A DNA stretch of 64,000 nucleotides, from assembly GCF_000026945.1 (NCBI RefSeq), contig NC_012867.1:1612001-1676000 (forward strand), given 5' to 3'. The notes below the pieces were generated by a model. It made no database searches and was not told the DNA's origin. It was given only the letters and a program-made list of their open reading frames with translations. Source of the stretch: Candida dubliniensis CD36. Lineage: Eukaryota; Ascomycota; Pichiomycetes; Serinales; Debaryomycetaceae. Positions 40,852-50,349 of this stretch are shown one piece after another; the stretch's first letter is position 1, and every line of letters begins with the position of its first letter. The translations under genes were made by a program, and so were the position numbers.

Positions 40852-42669
40852 TTATTTCTTAGCTTGTTGTTGTAATTCATGTAACGCTCGTTGATAAATC
40901 TCTTCATCTCTATCGGAAATCAATTCTTTTACATTCAAATCAACATTTTCAACTTCTTTACTTCGACTCACCTCATGTGCCAATTTGTTGAACCAACTAT
41001 TCTCTCCCTTACCAAAACAAAAACTGTATGCATACCCCACTTGGTTGGCTCTTGCAGTTCTTCCAACTCTATGAACATACTCTCTGGAAGAATTTGGTAA
41101 GTCGTAGTTGATGACATCAGTAATAGATGCTACATCAATCCCTCTGGCAATTAAATCAGTGGTGACCAATATGTTGACTTCCTGATTACTAAATTTTTTT
41201 AGTATTTTCGAACGAATTGATGTTCTATTATTTGTTGAATTGATAAAGGCAACGTTTAAATTGACTGATAGTTTTTGAAATAAGCTAGTTAACAATTCAG
41301 TTAATCTTATGGATGATTCATTGGACTTTGTAAATATGAGCACATTAGATAACTTGTTTGTTGATATTAAAAATTTGGTTAAAATTAATGGTTTCAATGA
41401 ATTCTTCGCCACACCCAAATGAATCTTGAATTCAGATAATGTCATGGGGACAGTGAATATTTCATTTACCAATTGTTTAGAATCATTGACGATTACCAAC
41501 CTTGGGTTATAAAACTTCAAACTCGATAATTTCCCAGCATCTGTTGTCAATGTTGCTGAAAACACCAACTTCTGCACAGATAATTTCCAAACTTCGGCAA
41601 TGTTGATTTTGGTATCTATTTTATCTAATAACACATTCGACCAATTCTGAAAACTTTGATTCAATAATCTATCGGCTTCGTCGATTATCAAATATTGTAA
41701 ACTTGATAAACTGATGGAATCACTAAGTAAATGTTCCACAAGCCTACCTGGGGTACTAACTATGATATCAGGAACAGATCTGGTTAACAAATCCTTTTCA
41801 TCATTTATAGATATATCATTTTTCAATGCGACAATTTGTAAATTTGTTCCACTTGAGAGTTGTAATAATGTTGATTTGACTTGGTTGATTAATGGCTTTG
41901 TCGGAACCAATATAATCGCTCTCACTCTTGGAACCACTCTTCGGTGTAAACTTTCAATTATTGGAATCAGATAAGCTAAAGTTTTACCAGACCCAGTAGA
42001 GGCATTCACAAGAATGTCACCAACACGATCTGGCTTTAGCTTTTGTGCTTCAATTTCTGGTAACATCATCTTAAGAACACTTATTTGTACAGAAAATGCT
42101 TCTGTGAATCCCATCTTTTCCAAACTCTTTATCATGAACGATGATAATTTAAAATTTGTAAATGGTTCTTTATCCTGGGGTGAAGCATATTGTGGTTTAG
42201 TTAACCAGTCTAGGTTCTTTGTATGAGTTGACACAGATGATAGTTTTCGATCTCTTGGTAATGCGGGTTGCGGTAATGGGACAAGACTATGTTGTTCAAT
42301 ATTTTTATTCTCTTCTTCGTTTTCTTCATGCTCTTGTTCAATTACTTCTGATTCTGTCGACTGTTTGAATTTGTTGAATATTGCTTGATGTTTGTGAATA
42401 TAGTCTTGATCTACTTCTGGTTGCAGATCAATGTCCATTCTATCATCAATTTTACTATTATTTTCTTCTTCTTCTTCTTCTTCTTCTTCTTCTTCGCTGA
42501 TGTTTTGATCTTGGGATGGATTATGTTCAGACTCATTTGTCTCTTCTTCGTCTTCGGAGCTTTCACTCTCACTTAATTTTCTTTTCTTTAGACTCACACC
42601 AAATCCAGAGTTTACTGGCTGGATACCATTACTTTGATCTGCTAAAGGATCATATCTTTGGCTAAACAT
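40852..42669 (-). CDS. DBP6: DEAD-box RNA helicase Dbp6 (60S ribosome assembly)
   Basis: The 605-residue protein is a DEAD-box helicase with all core motifs: ASTGSGKT (about 224-231), PTKPL in place of PTREL, TPGR, DEADR near 332-336, SAT near 372-374, ARGID near 513-517, and HRVGRTAR near 536-543. The long acidic N-terminal extension (about 35-120) has poly-Glu runs. That extension and the Lys-for-Arg-Glu variation in motif Ia are typical of Dbp6. In yeast, Dbp6 acts in the nucleolus in early pre-60S particles with Npa1, Npa2, Rsa3 and Nop8. It is divergent from RSM19 across 260 bp, pairing a cytoplasmic with a mitochondrial ribosome gene. Confidence 0.9.
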   Translation of the reverse strand: MFSQRYDPLADQSNGIQPVNSGFGVSLKKRKLSESESSEDEEETNESEHNPSQDQNISEEEEEEEEEEENNSKIDDRMDIDLQPEVDQDYIHKHQAIFNKFKQSTESEVIEQEHEENEEENKNIEQHSLVPLPQPALPRDRKLSSVSTHTKNLDWLTKPQYASPQDKEPFTNFKLSSFMIKSLEKMGFTEAFSVQISVLKMMLPEIEAQKLKPDRVGDILVNASTGSGKTLAYLIPIIESLHRRVVPRVRAIILVPTKPLINQVKSTLLQLSSGTNLQIVALKNDISINDEKDLLTRSVPDIIVSTPGRLVEHLLSDSISLSSLQYLIIDEADRLLNQSFQNWSNVLLDKIDTKINIAEVWKLSVQKLVFSATLTTDAGKLSSLKFYNPRLVIVNDSKQLVNEIFTVPMTLSEFKIHLGVAKNSLKPLILTKFLISTNKLSNVLIFTKSNESSIRLTELLTSLFQKLSVNLNVAFINSTNNRTSIRSKILKKFSNQEVNILVTTDLIARGIDVASITDVINYDLPNSSREYVHRVGRTARANQVGYAYSFCFGKGENSWFNKLAHEVSRSKEVENVDLNVKELISDRDEEIYQRALHELQQQAKK

Positions 42670-42929
42670 GTTTTATAAAGCCAATGCAATTTATGTTTGG
42701 TTTAAAAAAAAAAAAAGAAGGAAATCGTGACTGAAAAATGTTCAAGATGAGATCGTATTTTTTTCTATGAAAGTTTGTATGTATCTCTATCTTCTTTTTT
42801 CATTACTACCAACCCAAAACAAAGTTCAAAGTGTTACGAAAAAAAAAAAAAAAACGCCTAGTAAACTTGAAATAGAAAAAATTTTCGGTTTTTCCCCTTT
42901 TGATTCCAACTCACCATAACTAGCCAAAT

Positions 42930-43205
42930 ATGATACCAACTATAACAAGATTAGGTGCTCGTTCTGTTTGGAAGGGACCACATATTGTACCATTACCTGT
43001 TGCCAATGCAATCAAAAATAAAACACCTATAAGAACTAAAGCTAGGAATTGCACAATTATTCCACAATTTGTTGGTTTGAAATTCGAAGTACACAATGGG
43101 AAAGAATACGTCGAGTTGGAAGTGACCGACGATATGGTAGGCTCAAAATTGGGTGAGTTTGCTGCAACAAGAAAGAGATTCATGTATAAATATTCCAAGA
43201 ATTAA
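42930..43205 (+). CDS. RSM19: Mitochondrial small ribosomal subunit protein uS19m
   Basis: The 91-residue protein is the S19 family ribosomal protein. It shows [13 protein letters not shown] near 11-23, [30 protein letters not shown] in the middle, and [16 protein letters not shown] near 71-86, the classical S19 signature. The nuclear-encoded mitochondrial form (Rsm19) has the same length. The N-terminus is short and basic, enough for import. It is divergent from DBP6 and convergent with PTC6. Confidence 0.93.
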   Translation: MIPTITRLGARSVWKGPHIVPLPVANAIKNKTPIRTKARNCTIIPQFVGLKFEVHNGKEYVELEVTDDMVGSKLGEFAATRKRFMYKYSKN

Positions 43206-43368
43206 AAGAAAGAGGGGAACTGGTTCGGATTTGTTTGTGTTTATGACTTGTACATATATATATTTATATATTTATTCTAATAATAATGGATTGGAAATAA
43301 ATAAATGAAAACAAAGAAAAGAAAGCACAAAATCGACTGTCTATCTTTGCCTGTGTGGTGGTAGGGTT

Positions 43369-44670
43369 CTATCCTCTTCCGCCTCTTGGATTGTAATCAT
43401 CAAGTCTAGCTTGTCTTAATTCTCCAGTTCTATCTATAATTGGCCAATTACCCCAACCGTTCAATCTTATGACCAAGCATGTTGCGTTATCATCACCTCC
43501 CACAAACTCAACAAATTTGATAACTTGTTCTGCGCAATACTGTGGGGTGGCCACTGTTTGACCTTTTAAGTTTACATGTGTGAGCACAATATCAGCGATT
43601 TCCTGATCCGTTAATATATTCGTTACCCCATCACTGCACAAGATAAGGAAACTTTCGTCTCCGCCCAATCCTCCTACAGTGTATTTCTCGATTTCATCAG
43701 GAGTTAAAAACTGTTTCATGGCGTCCAGATCGCCAATTATGTATTGATTGAAATCGGGTTCTGCTGTCACTCCGACTTCTTTGTAATCAACATCACCAAA
43801 AGCTCGTGTGTTTGCCAATGCAACAAATCTTTCTTCGCCAAAGGAATCTGTCATAAAAAAATTTGCTGCATATTTTCTCAATCTTTTAGCCTCGATTGGG
43901 TTCAGTGGATGATGATCAGTGGTTAGTGTATGGGCCAACCCGTTCTTGTCAGCCAATATAGCCCTGGTGTCACCCAAATGTCCAATGCTTAGCCTGGAAA
44001 TTGTGTGTCTATTGAAATAATAATTTTCAAAAAATGGTTGGAAGGTTCCTGGTTTCGAATAAATGGTTTCAATAAGTGCTGATGTACAAGTAGAGCCTGA
44101 CTTTTGTTCTTGACTGAAAAAATTGTAGTCGGCATTCAAAAACGCAAGAGGCACTCTTGTTGCTAAATCATCAGAAAGAAAATTCTTTAGTTTTATTCGT
44201 TCCTTCTCCCAATTGGCAACAGTGTTATCGCGATGTTTATACCACCGTTTCCAATACCCACCAACATTCTTGGCGTATTTTTTGAACAAATCTTGACGGT
44301 CATTATCATTCTCAACTAATTGATCCAGATCCTCTAATGCTTGCGATAAGTTTTCTGCCAAGTATGTCGAGCATTGGTCACCGCCATGACCATCGAAAAT
44401 ACTAAAATTAAATATCTGTGACTCTTTGATTTGTAGCAAATTGGCAATATACTTGTCCTCGTTGTACAAACGATTGACTCGACTAGTAGAATGTCCCAAG
44501 TGAGAAGGACTTTTTAGAATAGGAACAATCAACTTCCCCACTTTTGATGGTTGTTTGTGGGAAAAGCCACCACTGGATGATATGTCCATTGCTGTGAATG
44601 TAACTGTTTGTGAAACATGGCGTACAAAACTCAAGCTGGGTGGTAGGAGTTGTCTGCTGCGTATTGACAT
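43369..44670 (-). CDS. PTC6: Mitochondrial PP2C phosphatase Ptc6
   Basis: The 433-residue protein is a PPM/PP2C Ser/Thr phosphatase. A basic, Ser/Arg-rich N-terminus (1-25) fits a mitochondrial presequence. PP2C motifs are visible: FDGHGGD near 92-98, LGDTRAIL near 230-237, LCSDGVTN near 350-357, and GGDDNATCLVIRL near 394-406. The aspartates coordinate the two metal ions. Yeast Ptc6 (Aup1) dephosphorylates pyruvate dehydrogenase and is needed for stationary-phase mitophagy. The extended insertion with KRWYKHRDNTVANWEKER (about 133-150) is present also in my memory of the Ptc6 branch. It shares an 850 bp divergent promoter with AST2. Confidence 0.88.
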   Translation of the reverse strand: MSIRSRQLLPPSLSFVRHVSQTVTFTAMDISSSGGFSHKQPSKVGKLIVPILKSPSHLGHSTSRVNRLYNEDKYIANLLQIKESQIFNFSIFDGHGGDQCSTYLAENLSQALEDLDQLVENDNDRQDLFKKYAKNVGGYWKRWYKHRDNTVANWEKERIKLKNFLSDDLATRVPLAFLNADYNFFSQEQKSGSTCTSALIETIYSKPGTFQPFFENYYFNRHTISRLSIGHLGDTRAILADKNGLAHTLTTDHHPLNPIEAKRLRKYAANFFMTDSFGEERFVALANTRAFGDVDYKEVGVTAEPDFNQYIIGDLDAMKQFLTPDEIEKYTVGGLGGDESFLILCSDGVTNILTDQEIADIVLTHVNLKGQTVATPQYCAEQVIKFVEFVGGDDNATCLVIRLNGWGNWPIIDRTGELRQARLDDYNPRGGRG

Positions 44671-45519
44671 GTATAAGTGATTTTAACCAATTTCAGACTT
44701 ATTAATGAATATATGAATTAGAAAAAGAAAAAGAAGACTGTCTAAAGCTCTGTAAAAGATAATTCAACAATTCCAAGTTATCGTTGATCAATTTTTGCTC
44801 GTGGGTGGGTGTGTGTATGTGCCGTATCGTAGGTGCGAGTGGGAAGTTAGGTCCGAGATGGGGTACACCGTCAAGTAACAAAAAAAAAAAGAAAAAGAAA
44901 AACTATACTAGCAATTTAGTTTGCAATTGTGATATTGTGCCCCGGGGGAGTTGCTGAATAAAAACATTTCGATTGGGAAATGAGATCTATTTGAATAAGG
45001 ACTTATACTTCCTGTCTGTTTGATCAATTATTTTTTTTTGTTTTTCCTTAATCTCAAGAAGTATTTAATAATTATATTCTGAAATGTGATGTCATATCAA
45101 GTACTATTCACGTGACATACTACCTTTTGTTGTTTCCAATAATACCTAAAATCACTATATAATGGTACAATTCATGTATTAATGGCTTTGTAATGTGTTT
45201 GTACAGCTTTGCTTTGTACATTGCATGTACAAATAGGTAATAGATGTGACATGTTCACTATTGGCACCGGATCAGGATTTTTCGGTTATACAATTATTCG
45301 ATCAACTCACACGCACTTTGACCGAATTATGGCTTAAAATTTGAGCGGTTTTTTTTTTCTACTCTCTAATCGGATTTCGGCCCCAGCACATAATAAAATC
45401 ACCATCACTTATTATATACCAGTCCATTCTCCTCCTCCTCGTTCCCTTTTTAGAAGATACCAATTGCGATTCCTTTTTCTTTCTTAGTTTGATTGATAAA
45501 TTATTACCAAAATTGCAAA
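44671..45519. promoter_or_regulatory. Shared PTC6/AST2 promoter with TTTGTACA elements
   Basis: No gene is seen in 849 bp. TTTGTACAT and ATGTACAAA form a 9-bp perfect dyad with a 3-bp spacer (45213-45233). A third TTTGTACA half-site lies at 45198-45205. A CACGTG E-box is at about 45110-45115. The TGTACA core recurs in the RPS27 promoter palindrome at 19205-19220. Confidence 0.6.
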
Positions 45520-47358
45520 ATGTCCGAATCAGACACCTCTGAAGTTGATATTTCATTAAATCAACAATCTCCAACTCAACTGCCCCAACTTTCACAAGAA
45601 ACCAAACCTAAAAAGAAATCAGTTGGATTTGCTGCTGCCCCAGAAGAGGACCTTAGAGAACATCACAAAGTTTTAAAACAAAAGGAAGAGATCAAATTGA
45701 AGTCATCTCCATTTCATAAAATCCCGGCTGAATTGGCATATTTAGAAAAAAGAAATTCCAAAATAGATCCCAAACCAATCATTGATAAAAATGCCAATCA
45801 TGCCCCAGCACCCAATAGTAGATTCCGATTAAAAGACTTGCCTGATTTGAGCAAATTGAAATTTTTTGATGTCAAGAATATTTCCGTGCAAAATAAAGAA
45901 ACCGAATTGCAGTTTCATTATACTACTATCGATTTACCACCAAGATCCGATAGTGTCATTGTTGATATCAAATTTGGAGGATTGAACTCATTGGATTATG
46001 CTAAGATTAATCAATATGTGTTGAATCTTAGTAATGTCAAAGTTGGAATGGGGTATGAGTTTTCTGGGGTTATCACCAACGTTGGTTCCTCTATGGCCAA
46101 GAATTACTCTGTTGGAGATTATGTTTTTGGATTGATAGACCCTACATCAAGACGTGGATCATTATCAACAAGTCAGTTGATTTATCCTAACCGAGATATA
46201 TTGATAAAAGTTGATGAAGAAACTTTAAATAAGCTTCATGAAGTTGATATCAATGTAAATACTACTGAAGTTGGGAAGGATTTTCAAGTTGAAGAAGAGG
46301 ATGAATTCTCAACAACCCCAGACGAGGATAACAAAGATGAGGTGACAGCAGCAGATCACAACAATTCTGGATCGCATAATACATTTCCTCCATTGGCAAA
46401 GTTATGTTCTTTCCCATTATTATACAACCATTCCAAACAATTACTTCAACACTTGAATCCAAAAAATACTGAGGCAAATATTTTGATCAATGGTGCTGAC
46501 ACAAACCTTGGATTAACATTACTACAAATCTTGTTGACAGAATATCCGAACCTTGAATATATGAAGCTTGTTTTGGTTATTCGAGAGAAATCTTTGAAAT
46601 TTATGGAACGTATTGTTGATCAATTTCAAAAAAGATATTATAATCCTTCTCAAGCCAGAGATTTTAAAATTATAAGTTTTGATTTATTTAATGATGGATT
46701 GTACTTTGCTGGGGAAAAAATCCCCGTCAATTTCAAGAAACCAAATTTTTTTGCTAGTGAAGTGATCAATGCATTATTAGTACCTCTTCGTCATGGTGGC
46801 AGTGAAGAACAACAACAAAAAATTAATGAAGCAAACATTAATGATTATAAATTGGATATGATTGTCGATTTAATTGGATGTAAGAAATATTTCCAAACCA
46901 CTAGTACCAAAATCAATGAAATTGAGAATATTAATTTACCATTCAAACAGAATATATCCACTTCTCTTGGGAAATTATTTAATGGGAACGTTAAGGAACC
47001 TTTGTTGGCACGGATTTTAAAACCGAAAAAGTATGGATCTAGTTTGGTTAGTGCATGCAATTTTGATACCAAGGAGCCAACGTATGATATTGATCATTTG
47101 GTTAGTTTCCAAGAAGGTATATTAAATCCATGGTCAAGTTCTTGGACGAGCAGTTTGTTGAACAATTGGACAAATTATAATTATCACCAGGAAACAGGAT
47201 TGAGTTTCAAACTGCAATGGTGTCAACAGGCTTTGGATTTGGTACTTGATGATAAGTTGAAGTTCAAAATTGATGGATTGACAGAATGGAAAAACTTTAA
47301 AAAGAAGGATGTAAGAGTTGACGATGCTAAGTATATTTTGCAAGTTGAAGACTTTTAG
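45520..47358 (+). CDS. AST2: Ast1/Ast2-type medium-chain dehydrogenase-like protein
   Basis: The 612-residue protein carries a zinc-independent MDR (quinone oxidoreductase-like) fold from about 110. It has the GYEFSGVITNVGSS and VGDYVFGLI substrate-domain motifs and a later nucleotide-binding-like region (ILINGADTNLGLTLLQILL near 325-343). It matches the yeast Ast1/Ast2 family, peripheral proteins that help target the proton pump Pma1 to lipid rafts and the plasma membrane. The N-terminal extension (1-100) is Lys/Ser-rich and low in structure. Catalytic zinc cysteines are absent. The frame is open upstream to a TTG at 45493, and the ATG at 45520 is the true start. Confidence 0.82.
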   Translation: MSESDTSEVDISLNQQSPTQLPQLSQETKPKKKSVGFAAAPEEDLREHHKVLKQKEEIKLKSSPFHKIPAELAYLEKRNSKIDPKPIIDKNANHAPAPNSRFRLKDLPDLSKLKFFDVKNISVQNKETELQFHYTTIDLPPRSDSVIVDIKFGGLNSLDYAKINQYVLNLSNVKVGMGYEFSGVITNVGSSMAKNYSVGDYVFGLIDPTSRRGSLSTSQLIYPNRDILIKVDEETLNKLHEVDINVNTTEVGKDFQVEEEDEFSTTPDEDNKDEVTAADHNNSGSHNTFPPLAKLCSFPLLYNHSKQLLQHLNPKNTEANILINGADTNLGLTLLQILLTEYPNLEYMKLVLVIREKSLKFMERIVDQFQKRYYNPSQARDFKIISFDLFNDGLYFAGEKIPVNFKKPNFFASEVINALLVPLRHGGSEEQQQKINEANINDYKLDMIVDLIGCKKYFQTTSTKINEIENINLPFKQNISTSLGKLFNGNVKEPLLARILKPKKYGSSLVSACNFDTKEPTYDIDHLVSFQEGILNPWSSSWTSSLLNNWTNYNYHQETGLSFKLQWCQQALDLVLDDKLKFKIDGLTEWKNFKKKDVRVDDAKYILQVEDF

Positions 47359-47819
47359 AAACGTGCTATGTGTAGTGTAGCTAAATGAGGTTAAAATAAA
47401 CTATACTTGGTGTGATCATCTGTTGGCCCTTGGGTATGGAGAGGATAACTCTTGTTATTATGGCAATTCTCTTTGTACGCTTGTGTATGCTGGTCTTGGT
47501 TTATGATTCTCGTAAAGTGATTCCTTATTGATAATTACACAAACTTGATTTAGGGTTTAGATGTCGCGTTCAAATATTCCCCAAAGATCTACACTCAAAT
47601 GTTTCAGTAAACACCTTCTATTATCATTAACATTCTCTTTTAACCCCAAGGAAAACACCTTCTTTACACAATTTCTTTTTGAATTCATAAAAAACTTTAA
47701 AATTTAAGTAATACTATATACTATATACTACTATTGTTATCGTTAATTGCACTATAAAAAAAAAGATTAGATTTCATCAATGGGATCGTTTCTATCTAAG
47801 GACATCCTCCACAAGCAGT
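47359..47819. other. Convergent intergenic region AST2-YHB1
   Basis: No gene is seen. It holds two 3' ends. An ACACCTTCT sequence occurs twice in the middle (about 47610 and 47657). No function is assigned. Confidence 0.45.
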
Positions 47820-49016
47820 TTATGGATCGTATGGACCAAAATATTCAAGCTTGACAGGAATATTCTTTTTACCCAAATGAACTTTCATTTCTTTCATGAA
47901 TTCTCTTGGACCAATAAGGTATACATCATGTTCTGGTGCAATAAAATCTAAATCATCAGTAGTCAATTTACGGTTGAATACTTTGTCAATAACAACCTTG
48001 TCATCAATGACATTATCTTCTGAAAAATATTCATTAACTTGAAACTTGTCACCAAATCTGCACTTGTATTCTTTGAAAAGATTACCAAATGCTCTGGTCT
48101 CGGCAGATCTATTTGAGTACAAGAGTCTGACTTTTCTTCCCTCTTCTAAAGCACGTTCAATCATAGGTACCAAGGGTGTAATACCAATACCACCAGCAAC
48201 AAAGACTAATTCCTTGTTTGTAGATGCATCATAGACAAAGTTACCAGCAGCAGGAGCAACTTTCAAAATGTCGCCAACTTTCAAATCATTATGAATGTAT
48301 CCTGATATTTTACCACCTGGGACATGTCTGACAGAAATTCTATATTCGTTTCCCTTAGGAAATTCGGAAATTGAGTATTCACGAGAGATCTCGAATTCTT
48401 CACCTGGTATTTTCCATCTGAAACACAAGTATTGACCACGTTCAGGTTTAGGTAATGGCAAAAGTTCTTTATCAACTGGGGTAAAGTATACAGATTTCAC
48501 ATCTTTACATTCTTGAACAATTCTTGTCACTTTGAAATCTTTAAACCAATGCCATGGTTGTTTGGTATACTCTGCAGCTTCTAAATCAATCAATAATTTA
48601 GCCAAGTTTCCGTAAGCAGTGGTCCAGGCATCCAAAAAGTCTTGGTTAGCAATTTCTGGAGGTAACAATTCAACCATAGTTTGGATAAGACAAGTACCAA
48701 CAATCGGGTAGTGTTCTGGCAACACTTGCAAACCAATATGTTTGACAACAATCTGGTTAACAAAATCTGTCAATGGAGTCAAATCTTCAATGTTTTTAGC
48801 ATAATTCAACAAAGCAAATGCTAAAATTTTTGGTTGTCTCAATAATTTTTGATCGGTAGAATTGAAAAATGGTTTGACCTCATTGTAATTTCCCAACATA
48901 CGTTGATAAAATTTTTGAGTTAATGTTTCACCGGCTTTTTCTAAAATTGGAACGGTGTCCAAAATGATTTTGGTTTGAGATGGAGTTAATTGTTTGGTTT
49001 CGTATTCGATTGTCAT
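47820..49016 (-). CDS. YHB1: Flavohemoglobin Yhb1, nitric oxide dioxygenase
   Basis: The 398-residue flavohemoglobin turns nitric oxide plus oxygen into nitrate, using NAD(P)H. The globin domain (1-145) has the B10 tyrosine at Tyr37, distal Gln56 and the proximal heme histidine His93 in KHIGLQV. The FAD domain has REYSIS near 205-210. The NAD domain has GGIGITP near 271-277 and a YFGP C-terminal motif for stacking on the flavin. In C. albicans this is the main inducible NO-detoxifying enzyme and protects from host nitrosative stress. The start codon matches the family length. It sits 4.2 kb from SAP2 and 8 kb from the YHB5-like paralogue. Confidence 0.95.
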   Translation of the reverse strand: MTIEYETKQLTPSQTKIILDTVPILEKAGETLTQKFYQRMLGNYNEVKPFFNSTDQKLLRQPKILAFALLNYAKNIEDLTPLTDFVNQIVVKHIGLQVLPEHYPIVGTCLIQTMVELLPPEIANQDFLDAWTTAYGNLAKLLIDLEAAEYTKQPWHWFKDFKVTRIVQECKDVKSVYFTPVDKELLPLPKPERGQYLCFRWKIPGEEFEISREYSISEFPKGNEYRISVRHVPGGKISGYIHNDLKVGDILKVAPAAGNFVYDASTNKELVFVAGGIGITPLVPMIERALEEGRKVRLLYSNRSAETRAFGNLFKEYKCRFGDKFQVNEYFSEDNVIDDKVVIDKVFNRKLTTDDLDFIAPEHDVYLIGPREFMKEMKVHLGKKNIPVKLEYFGPYDP

Positions 49017-50235
49017 GATAGTTGCTATTCTAAGGTTGTCTAAACAAGGTTTATCTATTATAGAATGATATGAAAGAATATAAAATTGAAATAATCATTT
49101 GGAAACATTGGAAAGTTGATCTCTATTTATAATGGATTTGAGAAAAAAGGAAAGAAACGAATAAAAGCATCGAAAAATTGGAAAACGAATATGCAAGACA
49201 AAACACGTTTAATGATTTTCCCGTCCATGCCCCGACGGTAATAATTGAAAACAACAACTCCAATCTACTATTACAGAAAATGTATGATAATAATAATACT
49301 TACTGCATACGAAGAATGGTAATTATTGGAAAATAATCACAAATGGAATGATTACTATTGGAAGAGAATTTTGTTTTGGGATAATCATCAGATGTTTTTT
49401 GTGTGGTTTTGTGTCATTTAGTTTAAAAATGATGGAGTTGGGAAAAAGCCGGAGTGTTCCAGCCTATACACTCCTTTGGGGATTTAGGTTTTCATTCTTT
49501 TAGGATTCTTCAATTCTCTCGGTCTTTGAACCTGAACGAGCAATTGATAAGTATAATTAGTGCTACTACCACCCATTAGTGTACTTTATACGATGGTGTT
49601 GAGTGTAGACTATACGAAAAGAAAGGAACAAATAGAAAAAAAAAAAAAAAAAAGAATAAGTCAAAAAATGGTATAATCTATTGTTTTAAGTATGAAAGTT
49701 GAGTCTATGGTTCTGGTTTCTACATTTTTTGTTTGGGACGGCGTTAAGCTAGACATTCTCCTTTTTGTTTAGGGCGTCTTCGTTATTGCTGCAAGCGTAT
49801 GCAACTTTAAGTGGGTCTGTTAATTTATTTGCTGTATATGTTGTGTTGATGGGTATGTGGTGGGGCACTATGCAAGACCAAAATGAACCCATATCTTTTA
49901 ATAAGAATGGAAGAATATTGATAAGCTTAGTTGGTGATTGTCATTTTTCTTCTCTCCTGGTGGTGGCTGAGGAACGATCGTAATTCTATTAATAGAGCCC
50001 CCAACGGTTTGGAGCGATAAGTCCAGGTCAAAAAAAAAAAAGGGGGGGAGAGTGGAAATAATGCTAAGCATCTATACCATTTATTTAGTCTAGAATACAT
50101 TTCATCCTTCAATTGTAGTTGATATTATTGCGGGGATAATTGTTGGTGGAGGTTCTTGTGAGCATTTGAAAATCTCTGGGAATAAGAAAACAAAGCTCGG
50201 TAATAAGCTTGTCGTGTATAGTCAACCACGCAAAT

Positions 50236-50349
50236 AACGGGAATAAAGAGGCCCCGAAAAACGCTATTCCCGTGATTAGTCAAGTTAACCTGTCTAGAGC
50301 AACAACAACAACATATTACGGGAATAACCGTTTATGTTTTCGAACGGTT
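50236..50349. promoter_or_regulatory. Three ACGGGAATA elements and an adjacent hairpin
   Basis: ACGGGAATA occurs at 50237-50245 and 50318-50326, with an inverted copy TATTCCCGT at 50265-50273: three exact 9-mers in 90 bp. Directly after the third, AACCGT (50326-50331) and ACGGTT (50344-50349) can pair over a 12-nt loop. The factor is unknown. It lies about 1.2 kb from the YHB1 start and 3 kb from SAP2. Confidence 0.6.

Noticed and set aside
49765..49983. 72-codon frame between YHB1 and SAP2
   Set aside because: It begins at TTG, contains no recognised motif and ends in an ordinary spacer. It is kept only as a note.
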